Shown piece by piece: positions 62,212 to 64,000 of a stretch of DNA of 64,000 bases. The stretch's first letter is position 1, and every line of letters starts with the position of its first letter. This stretch comes from Hymenobacter oligotrophus (lineage in GTDB: Bacteria > Bacteroidota > Bacteroidia > Cytophagales > Hymenobacteraceae): assembly GCF_003574965.1 (NCBI RefSeq), contig NZ_CP032317.1, forward strand, positions 744,001-808,000. Reading direction: 5' to 3'. The notes under the pieces were generated by a model. It worked only from the letters and a program-made list of their open reading frames with translations. It did not search any database and was not told the origin of the DNA. The translations under genes and the position numbers were made by a program.

Positions 62212-64000
62212 TTACATCGTGTATTTGCGGCCCTTGTTTTGCTGCTTGAGGTACGTCATCAGCGGCTCGAAATAGGCTACCATGGCGCGGGCCGAGAGGT
62301 CTTCGCCGGTTTTCTCGCGGAGGAGCTGGCGCCAGTCGGCGGAGGCGCCGGGGTACATGATGTCGTGCAGGAACTTGCCAACTTCCTTGTTGCCGTAGTA
62401 GTTCGTAGCGTGCGGGTCCTGCTTCAGGATGTTGCGCGAAATGTGGTCGTGCAGCTGGAACAGGATGACGTAGCTAAGGGCGTAATCGTAGTACTGCGCC
62501 GGGTCGTCGTTGATGTGGGTTTTGGTGGCCGGGTCGAGGTATTGCTCGCCGCGGTTGGTGGGCGGTACAATGCCTTGGTACTGCTTGGCCAGCTCCCACC
62601 AGCGGGCGTTCAGCTGGTCTTGCGAGAGGTTGTCGGCATAGAAGCTGTTTTCCCACTCGCTCATTACGCCCGAAGCAAACGGAATGAATACCACGTAGTT
62701 GAGCGCCTCCTTCAGCAAAGTTTGCGTTTCGTTGGTCTGGGTTTTAGCATCCACCAAGCCTAGGCCCGCCAAGAAAGGTTTTTGCGTGGCGGCCAAGCCC
62801 ATCAGCGAGCCCATGGCCTCGTGGTAGCCGCGGTTGGCGCCGCCCCGCAGCAGCACCGGCACATCGGGGTTGGTGTAGGAGAGGTAATAGTAAATGTGGC
62901 CAAGCTCGTGGTGGGTGGTTTCGTACCACTCGGTGTTCGGCTCCACGCTCATCAGGCTGCGCACGTCCTGGTTCAGGTCCATGTGCCAGGCCGAGGCGTG
63001 GTTGTTTTTCTTGTAGTTGGCGCCGGCTGGCAGCGGGTAGAGGCTGCTTTTTTCGTAGAAACTTTTGGGCAGGGCCGGGAAGCCCAAGCTCTGGTAGAAG
63101 CGCTCGGCCTGCTGCACCTGCCACTCGGCGCCTTTCTTCTGCAAGGCGGCGTCCAGGTTCAGCCCTTTTACATCAACCATGGCGCTCCAGTCCTGGCCCC
63201 AGCGGTTGGGCAGCCAGTGGGCGGGCAAGTAGTCGGGCACCTGCTTTTGGCCGTATTTTTTGGCCAGCTCGTAGCGGGCGTAGGTGTGCAGCTCGCGGTA
63301 GAGCGGGCGCAGCTCGGTGTTGATTTTGCGCACCAGGGCCATCATCTCCTCACGCGTCATGCCATAATCGGAGGCCTGGTAGGTGAAGTAGTCGGGGTAA
63401 CCTAGGGCTTTTACCACCTGGTTGCGCAGGGTGCGCAGGTTCAGCAAGCCCTCCTTGAGCGTGGGGCCAACGGCTTTCGATGCTTCCCACGCAGCGAGGC
63501 GGCGCTGCGGGTTTTTCTCGTCGCGCAGCACGCGGTCGAGGTCGTTGGTAGTTACCGACTTGCCGTTGTACTTGTAATCGTAGCCGTAGAGCGTCTCCGT
63601 CTGCTGGGTTTCGGCTTTGATGCGGCGCTTCACCACATCGGCCACGGTTTGGGGCGAGCCGGCCGCGTTGTACAGCGCGGTTTGCAGCTGCTTTACCTGA
63701 ATCGGCGTCAGGTCGGCTTTGTGCTCGAGCAGTTCGCGCAGCCGGTTGATGTTTTCGACCGAACCAGTAAAGGCCGCCAAGGCTTCGTTGGCGCGGGCCG
63801 TGGCGGCGGCGTTGGTGGTGTCGCCGGCCACAATGCGGGTGTTGGAGCGCCACTCGGCCTCAGCCGATTGCGTGTAAAGCTGCTGGTACTTCGCCGAATA
63901 CGCTTGCAGAAACTGATCGGCCTGCTCGCGCCAGTTTACCGGGGCTGGGGCCGTAGCCGCCGGTGCCGTTTCGGTAGCCGTAGCCGCCGCGGGGGCCGAG
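62212..64000 (-). CDS. M2 family metallopeptidase (angiotensin-converting-enzyme-like), 5' end outside window
   Basis: At least 595 residues are visible; the start and probable signal peptide lie beyond the right edge. The first visible part is an Ala/Pro/Thr-rich linker. The catalytic domain includes HHELGH (zinc His and catalytic Glu), LLRGGANRGYHEAMGSLM with the third ligand Glu, and DPAQYYDYALSYVILFQLHDHI and YYGNKEVGKFLHDIM as in ACE. Family members are dipeptidyl carboxypeptidases; bacterial versions are secreted or periplasmic. All zinc residues seen are intact. Confidence 0.92.
   Translation of the reverse strand, partial: SAPAAATATETAPAATAPAPVNWREQADQFLQAYSAKYQQLYTQSAEAEWRSNTRIVAGDTTNAAATARANEALAAFTGSVENINRLRELLEHKADLTPIQVKQLQTALYNAAGSPQTVADVVKRRIKAETQQTETLYGYDYKYNGKSVTTNDLDRVLRDEKNPQRRLAAWEASKAVGPTLKEGLLNLRTLRNQVVKALGYPDYFTYQASDYGMTREEMMALVRKINTELRPLYRELHTYARYELAKKYGQKQVPDYLPAHWLPNRWGQDWSAMVDVKGLNLDAALQKKGAEWQVQQAERFYQSLGFPALPKSFYEKSSLYPLPAGANYKKNNHASAWHMDLNQDVRSLMSVEPNTEWYETTHHELGHIYYYLSYTNPDVPVLLRGGANRGYHEAMGSLMGLAATQKPFLAGLGLVDAKTQTNETQTLLKEALNYVVFIPFASGVMSEWENSFYADNLSQDQLNARWWELAKQYQGIVPPTNRGEQYLDPATKTHINDDPAQYYDYALSYVILFQLHDHISRNILKQDPHATNYYGNKEVGKFLHDIMYPGASADWRQLLREKTGEDLSARAMVAYFEPLMTYLKQQNKGRKYTM

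Overview
The window looks like chromosomal DNA of a high-GC member of the Bacteroidota, most likely Hymenobacter or a close relative in the Cytophagales. Supporting signs are a T9SS-type C-terminal sorting tail on a secreted matrixin-like protease, TATCTTTG-type -7 promoter elements, a MutS2 of the Bacteroidota type with a TTG start, a CrtO-like carotenoid acyltransferase and DUF1622/TIGR02757 genes. The genus call is inference. There is no prophage, CRISPR array or intact insertion sequence.

Region 1 (1-17.1 kb) is a molybdenum locus. It holds mobA (cut by the left edge), xdhC, moaE, moaD, moaA, a MOT1-type molybdate transporter, a MoeB-rhodanese fusion, mocA, and a three-subunit periplasmic aldehyde oxidoreductase (paoABC-like). 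A divergent arm carries fdhD, a small unknown gene and a YdeP/FdhF-type oxidoreductase. Together these take up molybdate, build the cofactor, put it in the cytosine form (MocA) or guanine form (MobA), sulfurate it (XdhC, FdhD) and load two enzymes. MoaC, MoeA and MogA are not in the window. A rifampin ADP-ribosyltransferase gene (arr) sits among them.

Region 2 (17.2-31.8 kb) is mixed metabolism and transport: an SDR, a GH63-like glucosidase, a CYTH protein, an ankyrin protein, a BASS-type transporter, a CrtO-like protein, DHA2 and TSUP transporters, a second SDR, phenylalanine 4-hydroxylase and MutM. The hydroxylase is preceded by an apparent transcription attenuator whose 34-codon leader has five consecutive tyrosine codons.

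Region 3 (31.9-47.4 kb) holds a PhzF protein, two secreted metalloprotease-like proteins, an ABC exporter, tRNA-Glu, gapA, a lipid-kinase-like gene, a SUI1 factor, kdsB, a LysM/RlpA-like protein and an RsbQ-like hydrolase. Region 4 (47.5-64 kb) holds mutS2, murB, a FucP-like sugar transporter, recQ, a lipoprotein with a decayed tandem copy, an S24/XRE regulator with a dyad in its promoter region, a pirin and an M2 peptidase cut by the right edge.

Two signals stand out. First, the palindrome CCTAGG, usually as CCTAGGTG/CACCTAGG, occurs about 99 times by hand count. It is concentrated at gene 3' ends, is embedded in six stop codons and forms one terminator as an inverted pair, which resembles a DNA-uptake-type or HIP1-type iterated word. 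Second, the tyrosine-codon leader upstream of phenylalanine hydroxylase suggests product-responsive attenuation.
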